DNA from: Neoasaia chiangmaiensis
GTDB taxonomy: Bacteria > Pseudomonadota > Alphaproteobacteria > Acetobacterales > Acetobacteraceae
NCBI RefSeq assembly: GCF_002005465.1
Contig: NZ_CP014691.1
Span: 1,992,501 to 2,056,500 of the forward strand
DNA length: 64,000 nucleotides
Direction of reading: 5' to 3'
Under the pieces are notes generated by a model that worked only from the letters and a program-made list of their open reading frames with translations, did no database searches and was not told where the DNA came from. Positions 1-10,066 of the stretch are shown in pieces (position 1 is the stretch's first letter; the number at the start of each line of letters is the position of its first letter). Both the position numbers and the translations under genes were made by a program.

Positions 1-2380
<2,380 letters not shown>

Positions 2381-2499
2381 ACAACGCCTCCTCACCACAG
2401 CGTGACGGTAGGCACACACATGCACAGCAGTCATCCACGCAACACACACACACAACCCATCACCAACCTATCCCACCCCCAAAAAGGGTGGTTCAGAAG

Positions 2500-2617
2500 A
2501 CCTGGTGGCCATGGCGGGAGACTTCCACCCGATCCCTTCCCGAACTCGGCCGTGAAACGCCCCAGCGCCTATGATACTGCATCTCAAGATGCGGAAAAGT
2601 CGGTCGCCGCCAGGTCC
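2500..2617 (+). rRNA. rrf: 5S ribosomal RNA
   Basis: A stretch of about 118 nt that begins CCTGGTGGCCATGGCGGGAG and ends CCGCCAGGTCCCCTG. The two ends pair as helix I, and the conserved CCCGATCCC / CCGAACTCGG loop region is present. It lies about 120 bp after the 23S gene, the normal place in a bacterial rrn operon. The boundaries are good to a few bases. Confidence 0.95.
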
Positions 2618-2642
2618 CCTGAACTACCCACACAATCACCAA

Positions 2643-2719
<77 letters not shown>

Positions 2720-2746
2720 TGAATTAAGCGACTGATATCGCACACT

Positions 2747-2775
2747 AAAACCCGCCCTCACCGGCGGGTTTTTTG
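2747..2775 (+). terminator. Rho-independent terminator of the rrn operon
   Basis: Hairpin CCCGCC-(TCAC)-GGCGGG followed by TTTTTTG, about 30 bp after the tRNA. It fits transcription end for 23S-5S-tRNA-fMet. Confidence 0.9.
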
Positions 2776-2890
2776 TTGCCCAAATCACCCCGCAGGAAAC
2801 ACATAGGAAACAAACGGAGTCAAAAACGCACGTAGATCGCCCCTGGAACGGAGCCATCTCACGATTGTGTGATTTTCGTTGCGACCAGAA

Positions 2891-3316
2891 TTATCCGCGC
2901 GGTGCCAGAGCCTCGATAATCCGGCAATCGGCGATCGTGCCATGGTCGCAGTTTGCGATCATGGTGGCGAGTTCCTTTCGCAGTGCGCGCAGGTCGTGCA
3001 GCTTGCGGTCGATTTCAGCCAAATGGGCACGTGCCACGATATCCACCGCCTCGCAGGATTGATCCTTGCGGTCAGCAAGGGCAAGGAGCGTGGCGACCTG
3101 TTCCATCGAAAAGCCGAGATCGCGTGCCCGGCGGATGAAGCTCAGGCGGCCGAGATGCTCTGCGCTGTAAGCCCGGTAATTCCTGGCCGTGCGGGGTTGC
3201 GCCGGCAGAAGCCCGGATTTCTCGTAGAAACGGATCGTTTCGACCTTCGTGCCCGTGGCACGCGCCAGATCACCGATGCTCCAGACTTCCGGATCCATAG
3301 GCACTTCCGGTTCCAT
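2891..3316 (-). CDS. MerR-family metal-responsive regulator (CadR/PbrR-like)
   Basis: A 141-residue MerR protein. The N-terminal winged helix reads WSIGDLARATGTKVETIRFY from about residue 12, followed by the long dimerisation helix. Cysteines at 88, 123 and 131 match in spacing the three metal ligands of CadR/PbrR-type sensors (C-N34-C-N7/8-C), which suggests a soft divalent cation such as Cd, Pb or Zn as effector. It is divergent from the cation efflux gene, and the shared operator lies between them, so it very probably activates that transporter. The start could also be Met7 (3298). The metal is inferred from ligand spacing only. Confidence 0.9.
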   Translation of the reverse strand: MEPEVPMDPEVWSIGDLARATGTKVETIRFYEKSGLLPAQPRTARNYRAYSAEHLGRLSFIRRARDLGFSMEQVATLLALADRKDQSCEAVDIVARAHLAEIDRKLHDLRALRKELATMIANCDHGTIADCRIIEALAPRG

Positions 3317-3320
3317 AGGC

Positions 3321-3351
3321 TTGACCCTGTAGTGGCTACAGGGTGCATGAT
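3321..3351 (+). promoter_or_regulatory. MerR-type operator and promoter for the cation efflux gene
   Basis: The -35 TTGACC (3321-3326) and the -10-like CATGAT (3346-3351) are 19 bp apart, the overlong spacer typical of MerR-activated promoters. Between them sits a perfect 9-bp inverted repeat, ACCCTGTAG-TGG-CTACAGGGT (3324-3344). The sequence is almost a consensus for Cd/Pb/Zn MerR regulators. Confidence 0.9.
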
Positions 3352-3384
3352 GGTCATCTCCCCCGTTGTTGTCGAGGCATCGTC

Positions 3385-4044
3385 ATGGCATGCTCCTGCT
3401 GTCCCGCTTCCTCCGCTGCCCAGAATGATGCCGCCCCGCACTGGCGCCGTGCGCTCTGGATCGCCCTGATAATCAATGCCGGGTTCTTCGCGGCCGAGAT
3501 CGTCATGGGGATGATGGCCGGGTCAGCGGCCCTTGAGGCCGACGTGCTGGATTTCTTCGGCGATGCGGCGAATTACGCGATCAGCCTGTCCGTCGCCGGT
3601 ATGGTGCTGGGGTGGCGTAGTCGGGCGGCCCTACTGAAAGGCGTGACGATGCTGGTTTTTGCCTGTTGGGTGCTGGGCAACACGGCCTGGCACGCCTGGG
3701 CCGGCACGTTGCCGCAGGCGGAAACGATGGGCGTTGTCGGCGCACTGGCACTGGCCGCCAATGCCGGCGTGGCCGGGATGTTCTGGCGCTTCCGGGACGG
3801 TGACGCGAACATGCGCTCCGTGTGGATCTGCAGCCGCAACGACGCGATCGGCAACCTTGCGGTGCTGCTGGCTGCCCTGGGCGTGTTCGGGACGGGAGCC
3901 GGCTGGCCCGATGTCGCGGTCGCCGCGATCATGGGCGGTCTCGGCCTGCATGGCGGGTGGCAGATCGTCTGTCATGCCTGGCGTGAAGGACAGGGAGTTT
4001 CACATCGGCGCGGCGAGCCTGCTATTCCCGGCAGCGCAGCTTGA
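3385..4044 (+). CDS. Cation diffusion facilitator-type efflux transporter
   Basis: A 219-residue inner-membrane protein with about six hydrophobic helices, of the cation diffusion facilitator (CDF) type. Metal-site candidates are D53/D56/D60 in helix 2 (ADVLDFFGD) and N152-D153 in helix 5 (SRNDAIGN). The long cytoplasmic C-terminal domain of classic CDF proteins is absent, as in the short subfamily found beside MerR genes. The N-terminus carries the Cys-rich MACSCC. I start at ATG 3385, preceded by GAGGC, because the upstream in-frame ATG at 3343 lies inside the operator, ahead of any transcript start. It probably exports the metal sensed by the MerR protein. Confidence 0.85.
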   Translation: MACSCCPASSAAQNDAAPHWRRALWIALIINAGFFAAEIVMGMMAGSAALEADVLDFFGDAANYAISLSVAGMVLGWRSRAALLKGVTMLVFACWVLGNTAWHAWAGTLPQAETMGVVGALALAANAGVAGMFWRFRDGDANMRSVWICSRNDAIGNLAVLLAALGVFGTGAGWPDVAVAAIMGGLGLHGGWQIVCHAWREGQGVSHRRGEPAIPGSAA

Positions 4045-4379
4045 ACGGGAGAACGCTGGGGAGCATGTCGGCTTACGCCTTCATCTCGGTCATACAGGCG
4101 GTTGGGAGAGTTTCCCGAAAGCCGACATAAATCATCCGACGTTCTACCGGCAAAGGCGGATAGCGGATTTGCGCACGGATTCTACCCAGTCGAGGTTCGA
4201 ATCTCACTAGGCGGGCCATGCGAGATACCGATGGGCACGATACCTACTCTATAGCCCTATCAATTGAATAGTGACTTCTAGCGCAACCTATTGAAATAGT
4301 TGTGCATTATGGATAATAGTGAATTCGCGGGTTCCACCGCCGTAAGGTCGGGATAGAGATATGCCAATTCCGCAGTCGG
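4045..4379. other. Intergenic stretch without a recognised gene
   Basis: About 335 bp. No credible coding frame on either strand. A short piece near 4190-4220 (GAGGTTCGAATCTCAC, then GGCGGGCCA) resembles the T-arm and 3' end of a tRNA, but the T-stem does not pair, so it may be a decayed tRNA fragment or chance. The second half is AT-rich. Confidence 0.5.
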
Positions 4380-4871
4380 TCATTGAGTAAAGCGCGCCAA
4401 TCGGCGCCGCACCTCGTTCGCGGGCAATCTACATCGAGGATGGGCAAATAGGCTGCTCAGCCCCCCATGCAAGCGATCAAAGGCCACATGATTGCCGTCC
4501 GCCAACTGATCAAAGAGCCAGAGAACGCCGTGCATATCGATCCGTTCGGCGATTGCCAGTTCGCGTAGTGTGCCGTCTCCGGTTAGCAGCCCCCAACCCC
4601 GAGCCTCGGCGATGGCGAACGCGAAAGTATCCGGAACCGAGAGTCGGCTATGCTGACGATTGACGGCAGTCGCGCGCCGCAACTCGACAGGCGTTAGTTC
4701 TTCTATTCGTAATCCAAGCTGCATCAGCCTGTCGCCGAGTTCGCCGGCCAGCTCCCTGCCGTAGAGCAGATCGGGCACGGCAAACTCGAACGGCAGAAGG
4801 AACATCTCCTCAAGCAGGTTGGCCCTTTCCAGATCAATCAGAACCGATGTGTCGGAAACGAGTACTGGCAC
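4380..4871 (-). CDS. PIN-domain ribonuclease-like protein (VapC-like)
   Basis: 163 residues. The acidic residues expected for a PIN nuclease are present: D7 in VSDTSVLIDLE, E40, D81 in LSVPDTFAFAIAEA and D99 in LLTGDGTL. Such proteins cut RNA as toxins or processing enzymes. The start is GTG at 4871, three bases after the stop of the upstream XRE/ImmA gene, so the two are transcribed together and probably translationally coupled. The partner is not a small VapB antitoxin but a 354-residue regulator with a metalloprotease domain, an arrangement seen in some toxin-regulator loci. Whether this protein is toxic is inference. Confidence 0.8.
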   Translation of the reverse strand: MPVLVSDTSVLIDLERANLLEEMFLLPFEFAVPDLLYGRELAGELGDRLMQLGLRIEELTPVELRRATAVNRQHSRLSVPDTFAFAIAEARGWGLLTGDGTLRELAIAERIDMHGVLWLFDQLADGNHVAFDRLHGGLSSLFAHPRCRLPANEVRRRLARFTQ

Positions 4872-4874
4872 GGG

Positions 4875-5939
4875 TCAAACCGCCACCTGATCAAGTCGCT
4901 TGTCGAGTTCGCGCACGGAAATCCCGAGAAGCTCTGCCGCGCGCGATTCTCCTATGACGCCCTCAGCAAGAGCGCGGAAGCATAGACGCTCAAAACGACG
5001 TGGCTCCTCAACTTCAGGAGCCAGGCTCTCAGGTTCCTCGTACGGAGCTGCCCGCCAACCTCGCTCGGCGAAGACTTTGAACAGCCGCGCGCAGGCAGGT
5101 TGGCTAATAATGCCGAGATCCTTACAGCGATAAGCGAGCGCCTGGACACTCACACCGAACCGTTTTTTCAGAGCGACCAGTTCGCCGATACTAATCGATG
5201 AACGGTGGGCGCCGACTTCCGCCCGGAGAACATCGGCCGGCATCAGGAAGGCGCCAGCGAACCGATGCGCCGCCTTCTCCTCATCGACTCCATCCGATGG
5301 GGCGATAACCATGTGACCAAGCTCGTGCGCCAGATTGAACCTTTTACGTTCGGACCAAGTGCTCCGCTTGACCACGATCACGCGTGCAGCGTCCCGCTCC
5401 TTGCGGCGCACCTTGGCGGCAAGTCCATCGACATTGTCGAGATCGAGCGAAAGCACCTTGATACCGCGCTCTTCCAGAAGCTCGGCAAGCTGTGGAATCG
5501 GATCATTGCCCAGGCCCCAATCCTCGCGAACCGACCGGGCGGCGTCTTCCGCATCGCGTATCTCCGCAACCGGGTGCGGTGCGCTGCGCGGCTGCTCCCA
5601 TTCAACGCTTCGCATATGAAGCATGTCTTCCACTGCGAGGTAACGCTCCAGCATATGGATGGCGCGCGCTTCTAGAGCAGCCTCTTCCTTCGAGGACGTC
5701 CCGACCTTTTTGCGAAAATCCACGCCCTCAAGCGAAAGCTCGTCCTCACTCAAGAGATATTCCTCCGAGACGTGGAGCGCCTTGGCGAGAGCAATCAGAA
5801 CCCGAGAACTCGGCATGTCCTCATTGCGCTCGTACTTGCCTATCGCCTGTGCGGACACGAGCCCATCCATCGCATCGGCAAGCGCACGCAGAGAGAGGCC
5901 TGACGCGGATCGCGCGACCTTTAGCTTGTTTCCGATCAT
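4875..5939 (-). CDS. XRE regulator fused to ImmA/IrrE-type metalloprotease
   Basis: 354 residues. An N-terminal XRE helix-turn-helix (about 3-60) is followed by an ImmA/IrrE (COG2856) domain with the zinc motif HELGH at 205-209 and the downstream EEKAAHRFAGAFLMP. Proteins of this design act as repressors and/or proteases that destroy repressors in prophages, toxin loci and stress circuits. The start is ATG 5939 with an ideal AGGAGG 5 bp upstream; longer in-frame starts lack a ribosome site. It is the first gene of a two-gene unit with the PIN protein. Three copies of AAACCGAA lie upstream and may be its operators. Confidence 0.88.
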   Translation of the reverse strand: MIGNKLKVARSASGLSLRALADAMDGLVSAQAIGKYERNEDMPSSRVLIALAKALHVSEEYLLSEDELSLEGVDFRKKVGTSSKEEAALEARAIHMLERYLAVEDMLHMRSVEWEQPRSAPHPVAEIRDAEDAARSVREDWGLGNDPIPQLAELLEERGIKVLSLDLDNVDGLAAKVRRKERDAARVIVVKRSTWSERKRFNLAHELGHMVIAPSDGVDEEKAAHRFAGAFLMPADVLRAEVGAHRSSISIGELVALKKRFGVSVQALAYRCKDLGIISQPACARLFKVFAERGWRAAPYEEPESLAPEVEEPRRFERLCFRALAEGVIGESRAAELLGISVRELDKRLDQVAV

Positions 5940-5956
5940 GGTGGCCTCCTTACGGC

Positions 5957-6076
5957 GTTCGGTTTCCATGTCTACGATATAGAGTGAATTCTGTAAACCG
6001 AAACCTCTTGAAACAAGGTTAATTGGCGCCCATACTAACGCTAATGGTCGGACAGCCGACGATTTTGTAAACCGAA
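5957..6076. promoter_or_regulatory. Repeated motif between the XRE gene and the divergent CD-NTase-like gene
   Basis: An 11-bp direct repeat TGTAAACCGAA occurs at 5992-6002 and 6066-6076. A reverse copy of its core (TTCGGTTT) is at 5958-5965. The arrangement suits binding by the XRE protein and control of both divergent units. Inference from sequence only. Confidence 0.5.
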
Positions 6077-6147
6077 TGCGTCGACACGGGGGCGGCCTGT
6101 TCCCGATCGCTTCGATCAGCATCAGCAGCAGGCCCACAGGAACCATC

Positions 6148-6858
6148 ATGGCTCTCACCAATACCGAGCTTCGCTACTACGACAGCAATGTGCTCCGCCT
6201 TCCGGCGGACAAGCGCAAGGAATATCACGCACAAGTCGATCGGCTGATCGAGGAACTGCGCAAGAGTGTAAAGGGCAAGACCGAGATCAAGATCACCAAG
6301 GTCGTGAAGGCCGGCTCGTTCGCCAAGTTCACGATCCTGCGCAAGACGACGTATGACCCCGTCGACGTCGATGTGGTGTTTTACATTTCCGGTCGCGACG
6401 CGAGCAAGGAAACGCTCGATAGCCTGACCGACGCCGACTGGCAGGCACACCTCGCAGTCAACCTGACCGGCACCTTCAACGGCCTGCGCGAGGGTGCGCG
6501 GCGCGTGCGCGACGGCGGGCGTATCGTCAGCCTGTCGACCAGCATCGTCGGCACCTATCTGCCGGCGCACGGTGTCTATGTCGCAACCAAGGCGGCGGTG
6601 GAGGCGCTTACCCGTGTGCTTGCCAAGGAACTCGGCCCGCGCGGCATCACCGTCAACGCGGTTGCGCCCGGCCCGGTCGGGACCGAACTGTTCTTCACCG
6701 GTCGCCCGCCGGCGGTGGTCGAGCGGATTGTCGCGGACGTGCCGATGGGTCGGCTCGGAACGCCCGAGGATGTCGCGCGGGTGGTGGCGTTCCTCGCCGG
6801 TCCCGATGGCGGCTGGGTCAGCGGCCAGGTCATCCGCGCTAACGGTGGTCGGAACTGA
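6148..6858 (+). pseudogene. Chimera: CD-NTase-like N-terminus joined in frame to SDR C-terminus
   Basis: An open frame of 236 residues made of two unrelated pieces. Residues 1 to about 93 match the start of a CBASS-type CD-NTase: a helical lead-in, then GSFAKFT at 56-62 and the metal-binding DVD at 73-75. From about residue 94 (base ~6427) it becomes the second half of a short-chain dehydrogenase, with NLTG, Tyr144-x3-Lys148 (YVATK) and a normal SDR end. The CD-NTase lacks most of its catalytic domain and the SDR lacks its TGxxxGxG cofactor site, so neither activity is expected. A deletion that joined two genes in frame explains it. ATG 6148 is the CD-NTase start; the frame opens earlier, at 6076. 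Confidence 0.75.
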
Positions 6859-6859
6859 C

Positions 6860-7150
6860 GTGTCGGCGACGACCGTCTCTCCGATCTTCGAGCGCGTCCG
6901 CCACGACGTGCGCGTGCGCCGGTTGTCGGCATCGATCAGGTGACGCCAAGTATGCGATGCATGAGGCTGGCCGGCAACGACTTCGCCGACTTCGACAGTC
7001 GCGGGTTCGGCGATCATTTCAGGCTGCTGCTGCCGCAGGCGGGCGGCAGGGTCGAGCGAGGCGATTACACGCCTCGCCGCCTCGATCGCCAAGTGCATCG
7101 CCTTTCCGTCGGTCTGGGCCGGCCTCATGGTATTGGGACATGAATGTGCC
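6860..7150 (+). pseudogene. Siderophore-interacting protein, broken remnant
   Basis: Translated pieces read FERVRHDVRVRRL from 6890, then, after a +1 shift near 6935, VTPSMRCMRLAGNDFADF, DHFRLLLPQAGG and GDYTPRRLD. These are the signature blocks of the FAD-binding domain of siderophore-interacting ferric reductases, including the flavin motif RDYTPRR. At least two frameshifts and loss of the NAD-binding half make it a pseudogene. It follows the SDR end by one base, so the SDR and this gene were once an operon. Confidence 0.7.
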
Positions 7151-7240
7151 GGCATGACACGGGGACGGCTCTCGTTTCGGACCACCCGCCTGCGCAGCGG
7201 ATACTATCGCCGGGTCGTCTTTGATCAAGGCTGGGCTGAG

Positions 7241-7266
7241 TTAATTGTCAGGTTGTGAGACGTCAT
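7241..7266 (+). repeat. Left end of the IS481-family element with target repeat
   Basis: The 26-bp end matches the reverse complement of 8295-8320 at 22 positions. TTAA at 7241-7244 is probably the target duplication, and the inverted repeat proper starts at 7245. Confidence 0.8.
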
Positions 7267-8226
7267 CGGCGTAGACCATGATACGGTCGACGTCGTTCAT
7301 CATGCTGGCCTCACTCGTGGTTTTATAGCTGCGATTGTGCAGACGTGGTCTTTTCTTGAGGCGCTCGGCGACTTTCGCGGTGGGCGAAATGCCGCCCAGA
7401 ACCCGCTGTCGGCGTTGGTTGTAGGCGTGGTTGAACCCGTGCAGCAGGGCTTCGAGATCCGCTGGTGTGCGACGTTGATCGGCAGAACCTCGGTTGCGAT
7501 ACGACCATTGAACCGCTCGACCATGCCGTTCGTCTGAGGGGAATACGCTCGGGTTCGCCGACGATCGACATCCTGGCAGGCTTTCTCGAAGGCGTCCGCA
7601 GTGAAGCACGAGCCTCGGTCAGTCAGGATATGCGTAACCCGGAAGGGAAAGGCGGCTTTGGCGGCCTTGAGAAACTCGACGGCATTGGGTGCATTCTCGG
7701 CGTCGTAGACGGCCAGATGCACGAAGCGCGAGCAGCGATCGATCGCGACGTAGAGGAACCGTTTGCGGGCCTCGCCATCTGCGGTCTGCAGCTTCGGCAG
7801 ATGCTTCACGTCGATATGGACGTAGCCCAGGTCATAATCCCGGAAGGTGCCCTCTCCCCGCGCCGGGCGGACCTTCGCCGGCCGACGATTGAGGCCTGCG
7901 TCCTTGAGGATGCGCCAGACGCTGTCGCGGTTGAGGTGGGGCAGGAAGTGCCGCAGCACAAAGGTCAGGTCATCAAGCCCGAACTCGGTGGCGCGACGCA
8001 GATGGCAGACGATCGCGCGTTCTTCCGCGGGCGCTTTCCAGGCCAGCACTCGGGGCTTGCTGCTCCGGTCGGTGCATTCCTCAACTCCGCGCTTGCGCCA
8101 CTTGCGCACCGTCTCGTCGCTGATGCCGAAGCGTCGGGCCAGCACCCCGGTCGCGTCCGTCGAGCGTGCGATCTCTGTCCGGACGGAAGGTGTCGTGCGG
8201 GCTTGCGGATGGATCTGGTGCATCAA
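7241..8226 (-). pseudogene. IS481-family transposase, frameshifted
   Basis: DDE transposase. The main frame (8226 down to about 7470) has a helix-turn-helix (VLARRFGISDETVRKWRKRG) and the rve catalytic domain with DVKHL, ILTDRGSCF and AYSPQTNGMVERFNGR. Near 7470 the frame shifts, and the true C-terminus (LEALLHGFNHAYNQRRQ, GGISPTAKVAERL) continues in the next frame to a TAA stop at 7241-7243, inside the flanking TTAA. The breakpoint lacks an obvious slippery heptamer, so I read it as a mutation or sequencing error rather than programmed shifting. Probably inactive. Confidence 0.85.
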
Positions 8227-8316
8227 CGATCTCTCCGGCGTTCAACGTCAAACCAGGGGGCGTAGGCAGCAATAGCCCACGATACCTCATCCCAATGACG
8301 TCTCACAATATCACAG
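7245..8316 (-). mobile_element. IS481-family insertion sequence, about 1.07 kb
   Basis: Bounded by imperfect inverted repeats (7245 inward and 8316 inward, sharing TTGTGAGACGTCAT) and flanked on both sides by TTAA, a likely 4-bp target duplication. It carries one frameshifted transposase gene. It separates the siderophore-protein remnant from the LysR remnant. Confidence 0.85.
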
Positions 8317-8320
8317 TTAA
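8295..8320 (-). repeat. Right end of the IS481-family element with target repeat
   Basis: ATGACGTCTCACAAT mirrors the left end. TTAA at 8317-8320 repeats the left flank. Confidence 0.8.
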
Positions 8321-8344
8321 TCAGTGCGTTTTGATGTCCGTTAG

Positions 8345-8443
8345 ATTCGCTATGCATTAGCTGTCGCCGATTACGGCAGCTTCTCCCGCGCAGTGCGCGC
8401 TTCCGAGAAGTCGACGCTCATCGGGAGTATTCCCAAGCTGGAA
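8345..8443 (+). pseudogene. LysR-type regulator, N-terminal helix-turn-helix remnant
   Basis: A 33-codon piece reads AVADYGSFSRAVRASEKSTL followed by a helix ending in KLE and a stop. This is the pattern of a LysR helix-turn-helix, but the effector domain is missing and there is no start codon. It abuts the IS481 right end, so insertion or deletion probably destroyed it. Confidence 0.55.
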
Positions 8444-8983
8444 TGAACAGTCGACGTGGCTGACCGGCGCTCCCCGCCCGCCGAATAGACCGCCGTGGAC
8501 GCGCTGGGTCGCGCCCGATTCGCTCTCGGTGTCGCCGAGGATCCAACGCACCGTATCGCCGGCCGCGACCGAGCCGGCGCCGGCCAGTTCCTCACCCCCT
8601 GTTAAGCGAGGCAAGAGAGCACACCCTGATTATTGCCCCGACCGCGCAGGGAACGCCCTGTTGACCAAGATGATGGTCGCAGCGAAACACGCCACGAAGG
8701 TACGAAGCCATGACTGACAAGCAGACGATCGAAACGCGGATACAATCTGTAGTAAGTTCCCTCACCAACCCGTCCTCTCTCAGGCCGGTTTATAGCTTAC
8801 GCCCCTGTCCGAAAAACGGGGACCACCTCTCTGCAAGTAACAAGATGCCGCCTTAATGCGAACGCTTGGGCGTTCATCACAGGCCTTGCAAATTCTGCAG
8901 AAGCGATGACTAAAAATAGCTATAACTTCCATTTTGTTGATCAGAATCATATTAAATTTTTGATATTCAGACAGAATTTAAAA
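8444..8983. other. Degraded region without an intact gene
   Basis: About 540 bp. A minus-strand open stretch (8614-8357) could encode a fragment of something, but I do not recognise it and it lacks supporting signals. The last 100 bp before the LysR gene are strongly AT-rich and contain no clear hairpin terminator. Confidence 0.5.
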
Positions 8984-9916
8984 TCAAGATGCTTGCCCAT
9001 CTTCAAAGACATAGCCGCGAATTACTTCCCCAACGGTCTGTCGTAACCAACGACGAAGCGGATCGGCTTCATAGCGTGGGTGCCAGGCATGAAAAATGGT
9101 AACCGGCTCCAGTTCAAACGGGAAAACGAAGGCACGAAACTGCTTATCGATCGGACGCTGACGCGAAATAAATATATCGGGCAGAGAAAGAATCATATCG
9201 CTGTAGGGCAGACCGTCCAGCGCTGAAAAATAAGTCGGAACAACGAGTGCAACGTTACGCAAAAGACCAAACTGTTCTTCCAGAACCACGTCGATAGGGC
9301 CCTGGCGTCTGCCCCGACGTGAAACGGCAATGTGGTCATACTGCGTCAAGGTTTTAGGGGTTATCGGTGCGTCGAAGACTGGATGATCGCTGCGCGCGAG
9401 GCCGACAACTCGCGTGCTGAAAAGCGTCTGTCGTCGGATTTCTGCCTGCAGTTCCCGCGTGGCACCGATATAGAGGTCAACTTCCCCCTTTCTCAAGGCT
9501 TCAGTCTCATCACCGTCAGCCTCCGGCGCGAAACGCAGATGGCATCCCGGGCAATCACGCCGCAGGGCATTCAGGATCGGCGCCGCAAAAATCGCCATGA
9601 CCGCATCGGCGGCCCGAATGGTCAGTGACGGCGCCATGGTTGCGAGTTCAGGCAACGCCTGCTGCTGCGCCATCGACCGGGTCGTTGCAAGAACATCCTG
9701 AAGAAATGGCTGAAGTTCCAGCGCTCGTGGCGTCAGGACCATTTTCCGCCCGCTCGGGACCAGAATGGGGTCACGAAAGGTCGTGCGGATCCGGGCCAGC
9801 GTGCGACTGACCGTGGCGCTGCTGAGGCGTAGCCGCCGCGCCGCACCGGAAACGCTGCTTTCCTCCAGGAGTGCCTGAAGCGTGTAAAGCAGGTTGAGAT
9901 CGTATTGCCTGGCCAT
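8984..9916 (-). CDS. LysR-family transcriptional regulator
   Basis: 310 residues from ATG 9916. The helix-turn-helix (LNLLYTLQALLEESSVSGAARRL, then SSATVSRTLARI) occupies about residues 6-60, followed by the periplasmic-binding-protein-like effector domain (PSLTIRAADAVMAIFAAPIL to the end). It is divergent from an MFS-HlyD-NodT-pirin operon, the usual position for its regulator. An upstream in-frame ATG at 9958 would add 14 residues; I prefer 9916 because family members begin a few residues before the helix-turn-helix. The effector is unknown. Confidence 0.88.
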   Translation of the reverse strand: MARQYDLNLLYTLQALLEESSVSGAARRLRLSSATVSRTLARIRTTFRDPILVPSGRKMVLTPRALELQPFLQDVLATTRSMAQQQALPELATMAPSLTIRAADAVMAIFAAPILNALRRDCPGCHLRFAPEADGDETEALRKGEVDLYIGATRELQAEIRRQTLFSTRVVGLARSDHPVFDAPITPKTLTQYDHIAVSRRGRRQGPIDVVLEEQFGLLRNVALVVPTYFSALDGLPYSDMILSLPDIFISRQRPIDKQFRAFVFPFELEPVTIFHAWHPRYEADPLRRWLRQTVGEVIRGYVFEDGQAS

Positions 9917-9976
9917 CCGGCAAGTCTGACAGAAGGGCCCGTCTTGCGACAAGCGCATCGTCGGTCTTCAGGCATG

Positions 9977-10019
9977 ACGGAATAGGCAATTCACCTTTAG
10001 CAATTACGCAGTATTCCGT
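9977..10019. promoter_or_regulatory. Candidate LysR binding site between lysR and the MFS operon
   Basis: Perfect 8-bp inverted arms ACGGAATA (9977-9984) and TATTCCGT (10012-10019), separated by 27 bp, lie centrally between the divergent genes. The spacing fits two half-sites bound by a LysR tetramer. Inference. Confidence 0.5.
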
Positions 10020-10066
10020 TGCAGAATCCGTCATTAATCCGGCGAGCCTGATGAGGAGACAGGCTC

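Noticed and set aside
4190-4220. tRNA-like T-arm and 3' end
   Set aside because: The T-stem does not pair and no anticodon arm is visible, so it was not annotated as a tRNA or attachment site.
6019-7185. Long minus-strand open frame (388 codons)
   Set aside because: Antisense of the CD-NTase/SDR chimera and SIP remnant; low-complexity composition and no ribosome site.
8357-8614. Minus-strand frame with a cupredoxin-like look
   Set aside because: Only a short motif-like stretch; no recognised family blocks.
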